From contig NC_063151.1 of assembly GCF_020921035.1 (NCBI RefSeq), forward strand, positions 23,132,934 through 23,196,933: DNA of 64,000 bases, given 5' to 3'. A program made the translations under genes and the position numbers. Below, in pieces: positions 45,749 through 57,974 of the stretch (position 1 is its first letter; every line of letters starts with the position of its first letter). This DNA is from Rhodamnia argentea. Taxonomy: Eukaryota; Streptophyta; Magnoliopsida; Myrtales; Myrtaceae. Under the pieces are notes generated by a model that ran no database searches, was not told the DNA's origin, and saw nothing but the letters and a program-made list of their open reading frames with translations.

Positions 45749-48700
45749 ATGTCATTGCGAAGGCGGACCTTGCTCAAGGTCATCGTTCTCGGCGACAGCG
45801 GGTGCGCTTCTAGGGTTTCCTCTGATCTCTCTCCGCTTCCCTCTTTTGTTTTTGTGCGCTTTCTTTGTTTCCCGTGTTGGGCTGGCGGCTTGGTTTTGCG
45901 TCTGCTGATTTCGATTTTTTGCTCTTGGTTTTAGGGTTGGCAAGACGTCGTTGATGAACCAGTATCCTTTTTGTCGGTCCCGACGTGTTGTCGGTGGTGA
46001 ATGGTGGATTTGTGGAATCTCTTTTGTTTTCTTGTTTTTCCCGTGGAGCTGTGAGATTCGGCCACTTTGGAAGTCCGTGGGTTGCGGGTTGCTCGTGTTT
46101 TCCCCCTTGTAGCTTTGCGGTTGGTCTTTTTGACCAACCAATCAGTGCTTTTCTTGTGTTCGGCATGTTTGAATTCGCGGGGACATTGTGAAGCTACCAT
46201 CTCCTTTCGCTTTTGGTTTTAGCTTTGCCATCTTTTCACTCAGAAACTCTCGTTTGTTTCCAGTCGAGGAGTGATGGACGGGGACATTGACTTTTTTATT
46301 TAGAATGTAGTGCATTTGCGCGATATTCTTTGACTGTTTATGCAGATATGTGCACAAGAAGTTCAGTCAGCAGTATAAAGCTACAATAGGTGCTGATTTT
46401 GTTACCAAAGAACTCCAAATTGATGATAAGCTGGTCACTCTGCAAGTGAGTGTCAAGTTCGAATGGTTGCTTCATCACTGATGAATTAGTCACAGCTGAT
46501 ACTTATCTTTATCATATACGGGGTGTTTTGCAATTTTAGATATGGGACACAGCCGGACAGGAAAGATTTCAGAGCCTCGGGGTTGCATTTTACAGAGGGG
46601 CAGACTGCTGCGTCTTAGTATATGATGTGAATGTGATGAAATCGTTTGACACTCTTGATAACTGGCATGATGAGTTTTTGAAGCAGGTTCGTGGTAAATT
46701 TTTCCATTTTTCCCTCTTTGATAGGGTCATTTGACTCATTTCTAACTATAAAAAGCTTAGGTCATGTTCTTCTATTTTCCCCCTGTATGCTATTTACCTT
46801 CTCCTGAAGAACTCGACTATATGACTTCTTATTTGAACCATCATGTTATATACAAGCTCCCTCTCTCTCTCTCTCTCTCTGTGGTTATGCAGTCGACATA
46901 ACATGGTTTTTATTACTATTATCATATCAGGCGAACCCAGCAGACCCCAGGATTTTTCCTTTCATATTACTGGGAAATAAGATTGACATAGATGGTGGCA
47001 ATAGTCGTGTGGTAAGCAATTGTAGTTGCACTTCTGGCTGAATTCATTCCTTCCTGCTCCTTTGCTCAGAGATAGCTTCTGTAGGTTTCCGAGAAGAAAG
47101 CTAGGGATTGGTGTGCCTCGAAAGGGAACATACCTTACTTTGAGACATCTGCTAAGGAGGACTACAATGTTGATGCCTCGTTTTTGTGTATTGCTAAAGC
47201 TGCTCTTGCTAATGATCATGAACATGACATGTAAGTATAACTTGTTTACTCATGTCATATGCCATTGATTAATTCTGGTTTCTGTGGTCATCTATCACTT
47301 CAGATTCATTCAATGTGATATTATTACATTGGAGAACAATGACTGTAACTCTAGATCCAGGAATTCACCATTTGATTTTTTTGAGCACCAATAAGCAGGA
47401 AAACTTTGTGATGTTCTTATTGTTAAATATATGAAATTAAGTGGAAAGGAGAAGTCCTCTGTGAGGAACTACAAAACTTATCTTCCAAGTTCTCTGGGGA
47501 GGAGAAGAAAGTAGGTAATCTGGGAGTTTGTGATAAATTAAATAAGGATAACCAAAGATGCTCTGTTAGCTTTGTCAATTTCACTGAAACACATACAATC
47601 GTAAAATGATAAACAGATCTAATTTCAAGCTACGCTTATGATTTAAATCTTCTAATTGCTGCTACAGCCTTGAGCCACTTATGTTTGGCTAATGGAAATA
47701 CATAGGTAAGTTATGTCATATGCGGTATATCGTCAAAAATATGTTAGGCTTTGGATTTTTAAAGGAATCTTTATGGGGATTTCTCTAATAAGGTAAATTG
47801 AAATTCTTTTTTTTTTCTTTTTTTTTTAAGCCTTATCAATGGAATTGGAATCATATGACTTGTAGATGCAGTAATCTCTGGCGTGGACATCTTACTGAAT
47901 GATAAGGAATTGTCCTTCCATTTGTGATATAAATACAGAGTGCAACTTGGACTGTAGATAGTTAATCTGAAAGAGCTGTACATTGTGATTGTCATTATGG
48001 ATAAAAGTTTTGGAGTGTTCATCAATCTTCGAGTTTTTATCATTTTTCTCCAATTCATATTTCTCTGCTCTCTTTCTAATATGTACTAGGTTACTAGGTA
48101 CTTATGTTTTATACTTCCTCTGTACTTCATTTGATTCTCTGATTCACTGTCCTTTTCCAGGATTTCTTTCTCTTGACTCTGCAAATGTTAAAGATTTTCT
48201 CTGCTCTGCAAACACAATCTGGTTTTTCAAATAATTGGAGTATTATTGATGGCACTGTACAGGTGTAATTGTTTTTACAAGGTCAATTTGAGTTTAATCA
48301 ATTAATCAAAACGAAATTTCTTTTTGAGCTGTAAGGTGAAACAAGAGCAATTTTTAGGTCTAGGACACAAGAAAAGATGATGCATGTGATGGAAGATATC
48401 ATCAGATGTCCATCAATGCAATTAAACATGCATGCAGGTGCCATTTCGGGGCTATCGTGACAACACAAGGAGATCAAAATTCTTTTAACGATGTGATACA
48501 AAGTGTAGCATGATACTGCACAATTTGAAAGATCCATTTGTAACTTTTCTTAATTTGTCGAACAAGTTGCTTGAAGTGCTGAGTTCAATGGAATCTTCAA
48601 TGAGAATGTTATGTTTATGATTTTCCCTTAACCATTTACATGGGATGTATTATACTTGCTCATCTTTCATTAAATGTTGGTTGATTTCTATGAAAATGCT

Positions 48701-48822
48701 GCAACGTTTTATCATCAACTCTCTTTGCTTTGTGGTGATCCTTCAAAATTGCTTGCAGATATTTCCAGGGCATCCCTGATGCTGTTTCAGACTCAGAGCA
48801 AAGAGGCGGATGCGCATGCTGA
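45749..48822 (+). CDS. RABG3: Rab7-type small GTPase (RABG3)
   Basis: Small GTPase of late endosomes and the vacuolar membrane, directing vacuolar fusion and traffic. Seven exons read in phase: 45749-45801, 45935-45961, 46346-46445, 46540-46686, 46931-47011, 47085-47230 and 48759-48822, for 205 residues, the normal length. GDSGVGKT (15-22), effector region [16 protein letters not shown] (62-68), NKID (125-128) and TSAK (157-160) are intact. The C-terminus GGCAC is a CXC geranylgeranylation signal. Exon 2 is only 27 bp, and its donor GTATCC is weak but forced by phase and by the conserved MNQYVHKKF. Intron 6 is about 1.5 kb. A CT microsatellite lies at 46859-46881 in intron 4. Confidence 0.96.
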
Positions 48823-49339
48823 TCGAGAATGACTTGAAAAGAGTATTATAAATTTTCTGTGATAGCAGAATTCCTTCATTTTTTGGGATTCTGTTGATAC
48901 CTCCTGCCATTCCACACCCTCGGCAACTAATTTTCTCGACCAAGATATCCTGCATTGGATGCCCTAGCTTTTGATTCCAAAATGTGTAGAATCTCGGCTG
49001 CTTGTTCTTTTTGGTTGCAATCCGAAACAGTATGTTTGAATTTGGTGTATTGGTTTAACCCTTTTTTGCCAGCGAGATGCCTTTTGATTCAATGGGGAAT
49101 CATTATTGAATTGTATTCTATGCTGTTATGATGAGATTATTGGTCATTTGTACTCGTTAAGTATACATGACCAGGAATTGTTTGATGCTGGCTGCTGATG
49201 CTGCACAAAAGGATTACTTAAGAACTGAGATAAAAAGTAGTTTGGTTTGATTTCTTGTTGCAGATCTCGTGGAACTTACCATTTCACTTTTATCTAATGT
49301 GAAATGCTAAAGGATATTGATATGCAAAACTGTATGAAT

Positions 49340-49830
49340 TTAACATAAAAATTACCAAAGAAGTCTTAATTTTTTTGCAATTATGCTGATTCTATTTTAT
49401 ACTTTTTTTGTTTTTGGCCAATTGAATTTTAAATCTTTTGTAATTATGTCAATTCAATCCATTAGGCAAATGGTGCAGCAAATTTTGAATAATAGTTTAG
49501 TATTTTTTTGAATTTATAATTAATTTTGTTGCTGTTCTTTTCCTTTTTGTTTGGGGGAGGTTGCTAGCCACTGGAGAAGCCATGAGGGTCGCGAGCCCTA
49601 ACCCTTGGCCGGCAGAGGCTGCTGGCCTAAATCAAAAAGAAAAGAAAAGCAAAGGAAAAGAAAAAAATTAATAAAAAAATTACAAAATATTGTTTAAAAA
49701 ATTTGTCACGTTAACGACAGTGGAGCCATGTTAGTGTCTTTTGGCCAAATAAATTGAATTAATATAATTATAAAAAGGTTTAGGTTTCAATCAGTGCATA
49801 ATTATAAAAAGGTAATTCTCCCTGAATTTA
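49340..49830. mobile_element. MITE-like element with GC-rich core
   Basis: AT-rich arms are imperfect inverted copies: the left has AAAATTACC and GCAATTATGCTGATT, and the right, reversed, has GAATTACC, AATTATGCACTGATT and TTAATTCAATTTATTTGGCC. They surround a short GC-rich core at 49553-49640. Boundaries are approximate and no target duplication was found. Confidence 0.4.
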
Positions 49831-50251
49831 ACATACATTTGACATTTTCAAACTTCCGAAGGTTAAGCCCTCCACGGTGATAGCTTTGCAAGGAACAAAG
49901 GGTCCAGTCGCTCGTGAGACACTCCATTAGAGTAAGTTGTATAAGCTCAGGAAGGTAGTTCAATTGCTAAGTGAAGACGATCGTGCTGCATGGACAAACA
50001 CGTTATGCAGGACGACTCAAAAGTAAAAAGAACAAGAAATCAATGACGGACATGTTGTAGCTTAGGAAGCTGTGGGAAGGACTTGGATTGCGTGTCTTAC
50101 GCTACGTCGAGCCATTCTTTCCCCGGCTAGTAGATAGGATCCCTTAGGCCCCTCCATTCTCAGCTGATATAAGAACAGCCATCCATGTAGAAGTGCCAGG
50201 CAGCCGGATGTTTCGTGACAATGCTAACCTCATTTTGCACCGGAAACTATT
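49831..50251. other. Spacer, possibly mitochondrial-derived
   Basis: It runs directly into the mttB fragment and may share its organellar origin. I cannot identify any gene in it. Confidence 0.3.
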
Positions 50252-50367
50252 CTAAAAGAGGTTCAAATTCGTACCGCTCATGTATTCATCGGTCTTGGCT
50301 TGAAATGGTTTACGCATTACTGGTTCCTAAAAGAGATCAGTTAATATCTACATTAGCTAAACCCTAT
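50252..50367 (+). pseudogene. Nuclear insertion of mitochondrial mttB (tatC-like), fragment
   Basis: Translation gives RTAHVFIGLGLKWFTHYWF followed, after a short insertion that shifts the frame, by LISTLAKPYL. Plant mitochondrial mttB (orfX, a TatC homologue) reads RTVHIFIGLGLTWFTRYWF...ELISPLAKPFL at this place from memory. The match stops abruptly at about 50367, with no further mttB and no start codon. This is organellar DNA moved to the nucleus and decayed. Confidence 0.7.
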
Positions 50368-51076
50368 CTCAGATCTCTCCGTTTGCTTGAGGTACGGTAA
50401 GACTCCTATCTCACTGCCTAAACACCTAACAATTCTTACCGAGGGTGTTCGGGAAGCACAAAATCTTGCATGCGTTGTCTGTTTAATCTTCTTGCATCAA
50501 TTGTTGAATCATCCAAAAAACCATATTCTAGTAGCAATCAGTAGAATACTCTGTATTTTGTGGAGATGTAAAACAAGGAAGCACGGAAATATACTGAGAG
50601 CAGACATTGTTCGAAGCTATCTACATGCACGACTTACGAGTCCAAAATTGTTCTAGGAACGGGATAACCTCATGATCATGCACTTACCTACGGAACCTCA
50701 CGTGTTCAATACAACGTAACGACGTGTAGTCGTAATTAAGTACACAAACATCATAACAGGTCCTAAATATGATTTAGGACATTACGAACAATCACCATGA
50801 CGTGTAAAACAGTCGTAGAAAACATAGGCATATCGCACACGAGTGTACTTTAAAAATTCCTGTGTTACATCGTGCGTGTGAAATGAGTACGAGTTGCACA
50901 TCTTTTGCCTGCAAAATTTACTTCACTTCCAAAAAGGATTTGTTTACTACCCGTTATTGCTCCTTCCACTACAGAACAAATATCAAAATATATCAGTCAC
51001 CAGCAAATCTTTCAAACGAGACTCGAGGACGTTGGCGAAAATCAAACCGGCATTTGAATGCCGGAGTCATGTTGCT
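50368..51076. other. Spacer
   Basis: Contains a small palindrome (GTCCTAAAT at 50760-50768 and its inverse at 50772-50780) and the 3' end of the minus-strand gene that follows. No gene is recognised; the open frame at 50387-50656 has no family content. Confidence 0.4.
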
Positions 51077-52838
51077 TCACCAACCATACTTTTTCAGCAA
51101 GTCCTTAGTTCTCTTCCTCATGCGAGTGAAAACAATGACTACACATGCTAGGATCCATGGAGGGAAGTTACCGCCAAAGATGTTCAACTTGTGGAGCCAC
51201 TCTGGATTTTCTTTGGATACTAATGATATCAAGAGAGCCGTGACTGCTACGCCAACCAAGATCTTGGTAATGGGCTTGACCAGGGAGTCCTACAATTGGA
51301 GCACAAGAAGTATCACTACTCGATAATATCTTACATAAGCAAGTGTAGCGATCAAACCAATACATGGGAAATAGCTTGTACAAACTACATGGAGGATCAT
51401 TCACCTGCAGGGAAACTAGATATAGCGATCTAGCATCATAATTAACTTCAATATGCCATGCTTTTGAGGCAGAAATGACATGCATACATAACTAAAGGAA
51501 AATATGATAAGAAAACTCCTCAATCAGTTTGCATTTTGCACCGCAAATAAGCCACGGAAACTGTACTTTCAAATGAAAATTTGTACATGGTGGGCAGGTG
51601 TAAACACATGAAGCTCCTTCTTTTTCGTTTCTAGCAAAACCTCTATTCCCGGCGCCAGATATTAAGATCGAGAAAAAAAAAAAAGTTTTCCGATCATTGG
51701 GATAATATCATCTGGATGCCTGCAAGGATCAGTTATCCAAACTTCAACCATCAATTAGTTGATGACATTTCGCACGACTCCAATCTTTTTGAAACTTTCC
51801 AAAGATCTCGAGTAAGACTCTAGGGCTGCATTTGGTAGCCGGAATGTCAATTCCTGTTAGGATAGGATAAGAAAACCCCTAGAATGGTTACATGCTATGC
51901 TCTGTTTTGGAAAAGCATAGTGGATAACAAAGGACATATCCCATTCAGACAGTTTGTGGTGCATGGGATGTGACCGTTTAAACCCTGAAAGCATAAGATA
52001 TAAATCCCTCTGCAGATTAACCAAAGTTTCAATGTTCACCCCCACCTGGACAAAACAATCATTCAGCCGAATTTCGATAGCATTCAAGTTAATGTTTTCG
52101 CTTCCACTAACTGAGACAAGCTGTCTGCTTAAACAGACACAACGAGACGTTCACTTATAGCTACAGATAACCATCAACAATGCTCTGTTGCAATTGGCAT
52201 AAGCAAGACCGTGAAGCTATCAAAGCAAAGTCTCAAACTTTTCCTAGTAAGTCTGGTGGAATCATTGCATAGTTCCTTTCTCCTTTCTTCAAATAATTCC
52301 AAGTACAGACATCACAATTAAAATGACAGAACGTCACACAATTACAGCATCCGCATTCCCATTGTGCCATTCAAATTCTTCCAAACCGACCCGCAATCGA
52401 AAGCCAATTCGACAAAAACAAGGAACACCCAAGATTCCACAGAAGCAGAGACACAAAAACAACAGCAAATCAAGAAACACGGGTGACCTCTACCTTGGGC
52501 TCTCCGTCGACGTAGATGACGGCACCGTCCTTGTAGGGCAGCATGGAGCGGCCGTTCCTGGGGTTGAACCGGATGGGGACGCCGCGACCCGACCCGGGAT
52601 TGAAGGCGAAGATGGACTTGAGGCCGTACTTGTCGAGGATGTCTCGGACCTCGAGCTGGTCCTGGTCCCACCCGCCCAAGCTGGCCGTGAAGACGTCGAT
52701 GGGACCTTTGCCCTGCCGGTACAGGTGGATCTCGACCTCCGGCACCTTGGTCCGGACGCTCCTCTTCGTGGGCGTCGGGTTCGGGGGCGATTCGGTCTCG
52801 ATCTCTCCGGTCACCTTCGATTCGTCGGAGTCCTCCAT
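51077..52838 (-). CDS. Conserved plant membrane protein of unknown function
   Basis: Two exons, 52838-52494 and 51289-51077, join in phase (EPK/DSLVKP) for 185 residues. The N-terminal half is soluble: an acidic start (MEDSDESK), a basic patch RSVRTKVPEVEIHLYRQG, then FTASLGGWDQDQLEVRDIL and GRGVPIRFNPRNGRSMLPYK. The C-terminal exon has two hydrophobic spans, KILVGVAVTALLISLV and FPPWILACVVIVFT, and ends with basic RMRKRTKDLLKKYGW, so the tail is probably cytosolic. I recall close homologues annotated only as uncharacterised plant proteins. The intron is about 1.2 kb. No function is assigned. Confidence 0.85.
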
Positions 52839-52859
52839 CGTTTTACGTTGTTTCTTCGT

Positions 52860-53715
52860 TGCTTTCGCAGGCCGGTCATATATGTAGGAGGAAGGGAAGT
52901 GCGAGGTTGACCTTTTCTTCTTGTTCTTTCCCTTTCAAAAAAAAAAAAATTGTTCATAAAATGAGAAGAACTCTGAATTTCCCACACTGTTGTAACCAGT
53001 AGTCATTGCTTTATTACTTTCACATGATGACGATGATGAAGATTGATCGTTCGTGTAGAAATGAAATCAACTTTTTTTGAATCTTAATAAAAAATTTCCG
53101 AACTTCTTTTTTTTTTTTTTCCACCTCTATTGGATCTTTTTAGTTCATCCTCTTTATTATTAGTATAAATAGAAATATAAACAAGAATTTTTTACGTCAA
53201 TATTGATTAGAAGAATCGGCTAACGTGACGTTAAAAATCGTAAGAAGAAAGAACCTAGAACCTCATCGGCTTTATGTTCGTGCGCGCGAGAGAGAAGGTT
53301 GCCCGTGATGCCGTCACTTGTCCCGATCTTAACAATGGTCGCCATCCTTGCTTAACACAATGACGAAGGCACTAGTCTCACTAGTGGTGATTGATTCCAA
53401 AGTGGGTAACTTTCGAATGAAATTTTTTGGAACTTATCATATCATAATCAATTCCTAACTTTTAGATATAAGAACCGAATTAGTCCGTCTCGAAACTGGC
53501 CAATTGTAGGCCGATTTGAAGGTCGACGTGGAACTAGTGTACCTATTTTTTTCTGTTTCCTTTTGCTTGAACAGAGTAAAGTTTGGAATTTCAATTAAAA
53601 AAAAATAGACATAATGCTCAATAAAGTACTTCAACATAAGAAAGTAGATAGTGTTATATACATAAGAGATTAATTATTTGTTTTCAATCAATTCAAAACA
53701 AGTTTTACTAAATAT
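52860..53715. other. Spacer
   Basis: Promoter side of the minus-strand membrane-protein gene followed by AT-rich sequence. Nothing is recognised. Confidence 0.45.
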
Positions 53716-54486
53716 GGGTGAGCGATTTCAGCCTCCATACAAGTTTCACCTGAAATCTACCCGGAAGAATATGTTCTTTTTTTTTTTTACGCGAAACTAC
53801 CATGCATACCTTGTAACCTAGAACCAACCTCGTCGCAGGTTTTAGAATTTACCCGGTTTTCACATATGTTATTAATTGAACGATTGTAGTACATCATTAT
53901 CTTTAATGACCATAATTTGCTACTACAATTTAATAATCACAACTCATATTTAGACATACAAATAAATATAAAACAAAAACAAAGTAAAAGTCTCTATCAT
54001 AAATATCGCCAGGAAATGGAAGTTTAGATGAGTTATTCATGATTACACGCTGATCATCGGATGCCATGAATTTTGCAGAATCGCGCAAAGGCGTATACTA
54101 AGAAAAACATAAAAACTCATATTTGGACATACAAATAAATATAAAAAAACAAAATAAAAGTCTCTATCATAAATATCGCTTAAAATGGAAGCTCAGACGA
54201 GTTGTTCATTATTACACACCGATCATCGGACTCCATGATTTTTGCAGAATCGTGCAAAGGTGTATACTAAAAAAACATAAAAACTTATTATAGGTTATAG
54301 GTTTTTGAGGAACCTAAATCCTAGAAAAACACAAAAACTTATTACAAGTTTCCTGAAACCCGTCCGTTGGAATAGATTTCTCAATTTTTAAAATATGAAA
54401 CTTACTCTACATATCTTAGAACCTAGAACTTGATCGGTTCCCCACCGGTTTGGTTCCAAGTTCTACCATGGAATCGTGCTCACTCC
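53716..54486. mobile_element. Dispersed TIR repeat, copy 2, with 173-bp internal duplication
   Basis: It begins GGGTGAGCGATT and ends CGTGCTCACTCC, the inverted counterpart. It shares its interior with 15130-15631 (CATATTTAGACATACAAATAAATAT, ACATAAAAACT, CTACATATCTTAGAACCTAGAAC). A segment starting ACTCATATTT at 53942 is repeated from 54115, which explains why this copy is about 270 bp longer. No coding frame. Confidence 0.65.
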
Positions 54487-54740
54487 TACTACTAGAGAAG
54501 CGACCTCAAATCGGTTTAAGTTGGTTCTACTCAAGAACTGAATCGATCAAGGTTGGTTCCCAAATGTTTTACCTAGGAAATAAACCAGTCCCCACGTGAA
54601 CCGTTCTAGAACCGATCAATAAGGCCAATTTTGCTTGATTTTAATTGAGTCGGTTTGGTTATTCACCCCTAAGCCTCTCCATAATGTGGTCAAATGGGAG
54701 GCCAATCACGACCTTTATCTTTAGGCACTAGGGATCAATA

Positions 54741-54865
54741 GGGGTGAGTGGTTCTATGTTCTGTTCAACTTGAAACAAAATAAATTCTTCATTTTTTAAG
54801 AACCTAGCACCCATCTGTCGTACCCTATACCCGGAACCTACCCCTAATAGGTTCCAAGATATCCA
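54741..54865. mobile_element. Partial GGGTGAGC-family repeat
   Basis: Starts GGGGTGAGTGGTTC and continues with CTTCATTTTTTAAGAACCTAGCACCC and AATAGGTTCCAAG, matching the first roughly 120 bp of the two longer copies. It lacks the rest. Confidence 0.45.
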
Positions 54866-57207
54866 GGTACTCAATAATTTATTTTTTAATTTTCATTAAG
54901 CAAGATGAGAGAAAACACAGCAACCGCTAAGGGGTTCGTAAAAGCGGATTGTGAAATCCTAAACTCTTAATAACGGCTGAATAACTTAGAAAAACATCAT
55001 CCTCAATAAGCAGTGACCCCAACAAAAGGCCATAATGCAATATGAATGATCATGAAGCTTGACCCGTGGGCAATTTGGTCCAACCTTGAAGCCCAACAAC
55101 AACATTCCATCTTGGGCTGTGAATCAAGTTATCTTGGGCCAAACCTAAGGCCCATTGCGAGCTCTGTATCTTGTGTCCCTCTGCTCTCCCGAGGAGACAA
55201 CACTCCAGTGCAGAGCAATAACAACTGCAGCTCGACATCCCCGCGCTACAGGACTGACGAGAACATTCCTTGACCAGGTGCTTCGTCCTCGCTCTTTACG
55301 TCTCTAGCTGGCTTCTGCTTGCTTCTCGTTGTCCGTTTCTATTATCCCTAGCATTTACATGTTGTCAGCTCCCACAAACTGCTTGCTTGGTTGGGTGTCC
55401 CCGAAAAAGTTCGTTTCTATTTTCCCGGTGCCTGGTCCGGTTCTGTTCCTAGAAAAATTGAAGCTGAGAAACGAACCCTGGTTCAAGAGAACTTGAAACC
55501 GGATCGAAAATCGGTCTAAATTCAATGCAAGCATGTACGATTGCGTCGTCCCCATCACCACCGAATTAGACTGGCCTCCACTCTTTCTCCTTCTTGGCTT
55601 TTCATGTCTCTCCTGAAGAATATGTTGGTAGCCGTAAGACCCCTTTGCTTGCCCCAACATGGATCTGACGATGCATGCTAAAACATAGCAAGGGCCTAGC
55701 CATGGGCGCCAGCGAGGTGGCAGTAAACTCCCTTGCCGCCTTCGACTCTCCCTCAATGTGTATGTAAGCTAGCACAGGTCGTAAGTCCGTTTCGATTTAC
55801 ATCTATCACAGGTTGAAATCTAAACGAACAGCTTCGGCCGCAGAAAGAGAGAGGAGAAAAAGCTACGAAAAGGCCTGCAAGATGACATGGGACTCGCCCA
55901 AGATGCCAATTCATAAGCAGCGTCGAACGTGATCAAGCAGGACACACTTGCTGTTCTTCAATCTTTTTCGCAGCTTGCTCGAGCCAACACTTAAACTCAT
56001 CAAAAGAAGGGTGTTTCGCAGCTCAATATTCGGAGGATTGCTACGATCTTCCTCCTCTTTCTTCACTCCTGCCGCAGCGCCGGTTGTTCCACCATGACCA
56101 TCTGTGGATCTTGGCTAACACCAATCTTGCGAAATCGCACGACGGGGACACCAGCGAGCACAACCCCACCAGGCACCCGATCGCACTCGCCTCTGTCTCC
56201 CTCATCAATCTCTCAATTCCCCTGTATTGTAGAACATGGAGACCTGCATAAAGGACCCCGTTAGAGATTCGAACAACCTCATGCGAACATGCTTAAACGT
56301 TTGTAATTTAAAGGATCATTCAAGATCATGAATTATCAATTACAACAGCATAAAAATGACCCATAAAATGATCTAACACTGAGAGAAAGAGAGAGGATGC
56401 CGGGAAGATCAGCCGAGTTAAAAACAGATTCTGAGCATGTAATTGAGGTCCGAGCCTATGAATCACCGCCCCCTCCTCCTCGCATTTTGTGCACTTAGAC
56501 AGACTCCTTCTGGGATAACGACCAGAAGAAGAGAGCTTGTCATTGCTCCTGTGCTCATCATCCCACGGGCCACCTATACATAAAGGAGAAACGTGGCGCC
56601 AGCCCATCACAGCCACGTGTAAAGGACTCAGTATGGTGGCCTTGCTTTTACTCCGATAAGTCCTCCAATTTGAGGGGCCTCACAGAAAAAAAAATGCGGT
56701 TCACACGGATCATCGAACGAACTCGGGACCCGATTTCTTGATAAAATATCAAATAAAAACTTAAAATGCCTTAATTCTCCCAAATAAAACTATGAAATAA
56801 AACATATTTCACATAATGATGTCCTCTTTTTCTTAAATTAATGGCGGAGCTTATTTCAAATAAAAATTTGAAGTAGCCATATCAAACTTAAAGAAGAGCA
56901 TGATCTTGCCGGCAGAAGGGCATTTTCATCCTTTACTTTTTTCAAATCATTTGACAACTTCAGAGCTTTATTTGAGAATATTTTGCCCCTTGTTTGAAAT
57001 AAGTTTCAATTCCCAGAGAATTAGGACATTCCATGCCTTTATTTGAGATTTTTTCCCCAATTTCTATAATGTACAGAAGAGCGATTCGATTTGGATCGAG
57101 TGAGTGGGGGACATGCTATGAGCTACTGGTGGGTTTGGTCCAGCATTTTAAATGGGATTTGGATTTAAATGGGATTTGGAGAAATGCAGATGCCTTCAAT
57201 CTGGAAG
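54866..57207. other. Spacer without a recognised gene
   Basis: Mixed AT-rich and GC-balanced sequence. At 56735-57060 there are loosely inverted blocks around CAAATAAA and TTTATTTGAGA that could be an old MITE. The short open frames (for example 55355-55756 and 56326-56616, minus) have no motif I know. Confidence 0.4.
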
Positions 57208-57523
57208 AGTTTGAAAAATGCTAATTGCGTTTAGTAAAAACTCATTTGAAAATGGACATTGGGTTAAATAGTGTTTGGTAAAAACAACTTGATAAAAGGG
57301 GCTTTGAATGTAATTTTTTGACCTTTTATGAAAAAAATTCTCAAGCCCTTCACTAGACCGGCGAAGGTTTCGGGCCATTGGCGAGCCGGTTACGGCGCCG
57401 GCGGCCTTGTTCGAGGTCGCTCGACCTTGGGCCTCCCTCGCCGAGGATTGCATTGAGCTTTCAATTTTAAGTTAAATGCTGATTTAAAGCTAAACTAAAC
57501 ACTTCAGCATTTTTTCAAAAGGC
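57208..57523. mobile_element. Short MITE-like element with GC-rich core
   Basis: Ends TTTGAAAAATGCTAATTGCGTTTAGT and, reversed, TTTTGAAAAAATGCTGAAGTGTTTAGT form terminal inverted repeats of about 27 bp. The core at 57350-57455 is GC-rich. No coding frame and no certain target duplication. Confidence 0.55.
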
Positions 57524-57754
57524 TTTGGAGCCTAAGGCTACTTGAAAATGCTGAACCTAATCCACGTAACTGCAGCCTATCTGTACCGCAACGTGCTAAG
57601 TCAAAAAGAAAGTAATCACTGCTCTCTCTGTCGACACCCTTGTCCCGTGCCGTGGAATCCCGATGCTTCGGATCCGGCCAAGAGTCGAGCACAGTACACG
57701 GCCCCATCCAAAATGATAGTACCGAACCCCGCAGCGGTAGTACAATGGCCGACC

Positions 57755-57766
57755 CTTCTATAAGTG
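57755..57766 (+). promoter_or_regulatory. TATA-like box ahead of the hairpin
   Basis: CTTCTATAAGTG lies about 95-100 bp upstream of the long hairpin that starts at 57858, a plausible pol II arrangement. No other evidence supports it. Confidence 0.3.
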
Positions 57767-57857
57767 AACCCTGCAATCCCTTTCCCAGCTCAGATCACGT
57801 TGACCCGATCTACACAGCCTTATAATAAAGCTTGGGAAGAGTTTTTCCTTTTGCGTT

Positions 57858-57974
57858 GGCAGGGTCTGCGCAAGGCTCAGGGCAATGTCCATTACACGAG
57901 CTTTGTCTCCTCTTAGCGTGTGAGAGTTATGTTCCATGCAATGGACATTGCCTTGAGCCTTGCACAAACTTGCC
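57858..57974 (+). ncRNA. Candidate microRNA precursor hairpin
   Basis: Left arm 57858-57900 and right arm 57932-57974 fold into one long stem of about 42 pairs with a loop of about 31 bases. The central 26 positions (CAAGGCTCAGGGCAATGTCC then ATTACA, against their complement) have only about two mismatches, and bulges are confined to the stem base. Size, arm length and loop are typical of a plant MIR foldback. I do not recognise either arm as a conserved family: it is not miR397, miR398 or miR408, which target laccases. It may be a young lineage-specific MIR gene or an inverted gene fragment. The strand is chosen from the TATA-like box upstream. Confidence 0.5.

Noticed and set aside
50387-50656. 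89-residue frame after the mttB fragment
   Set aside because: Does not continue mttB and has no other recognisable similarity.
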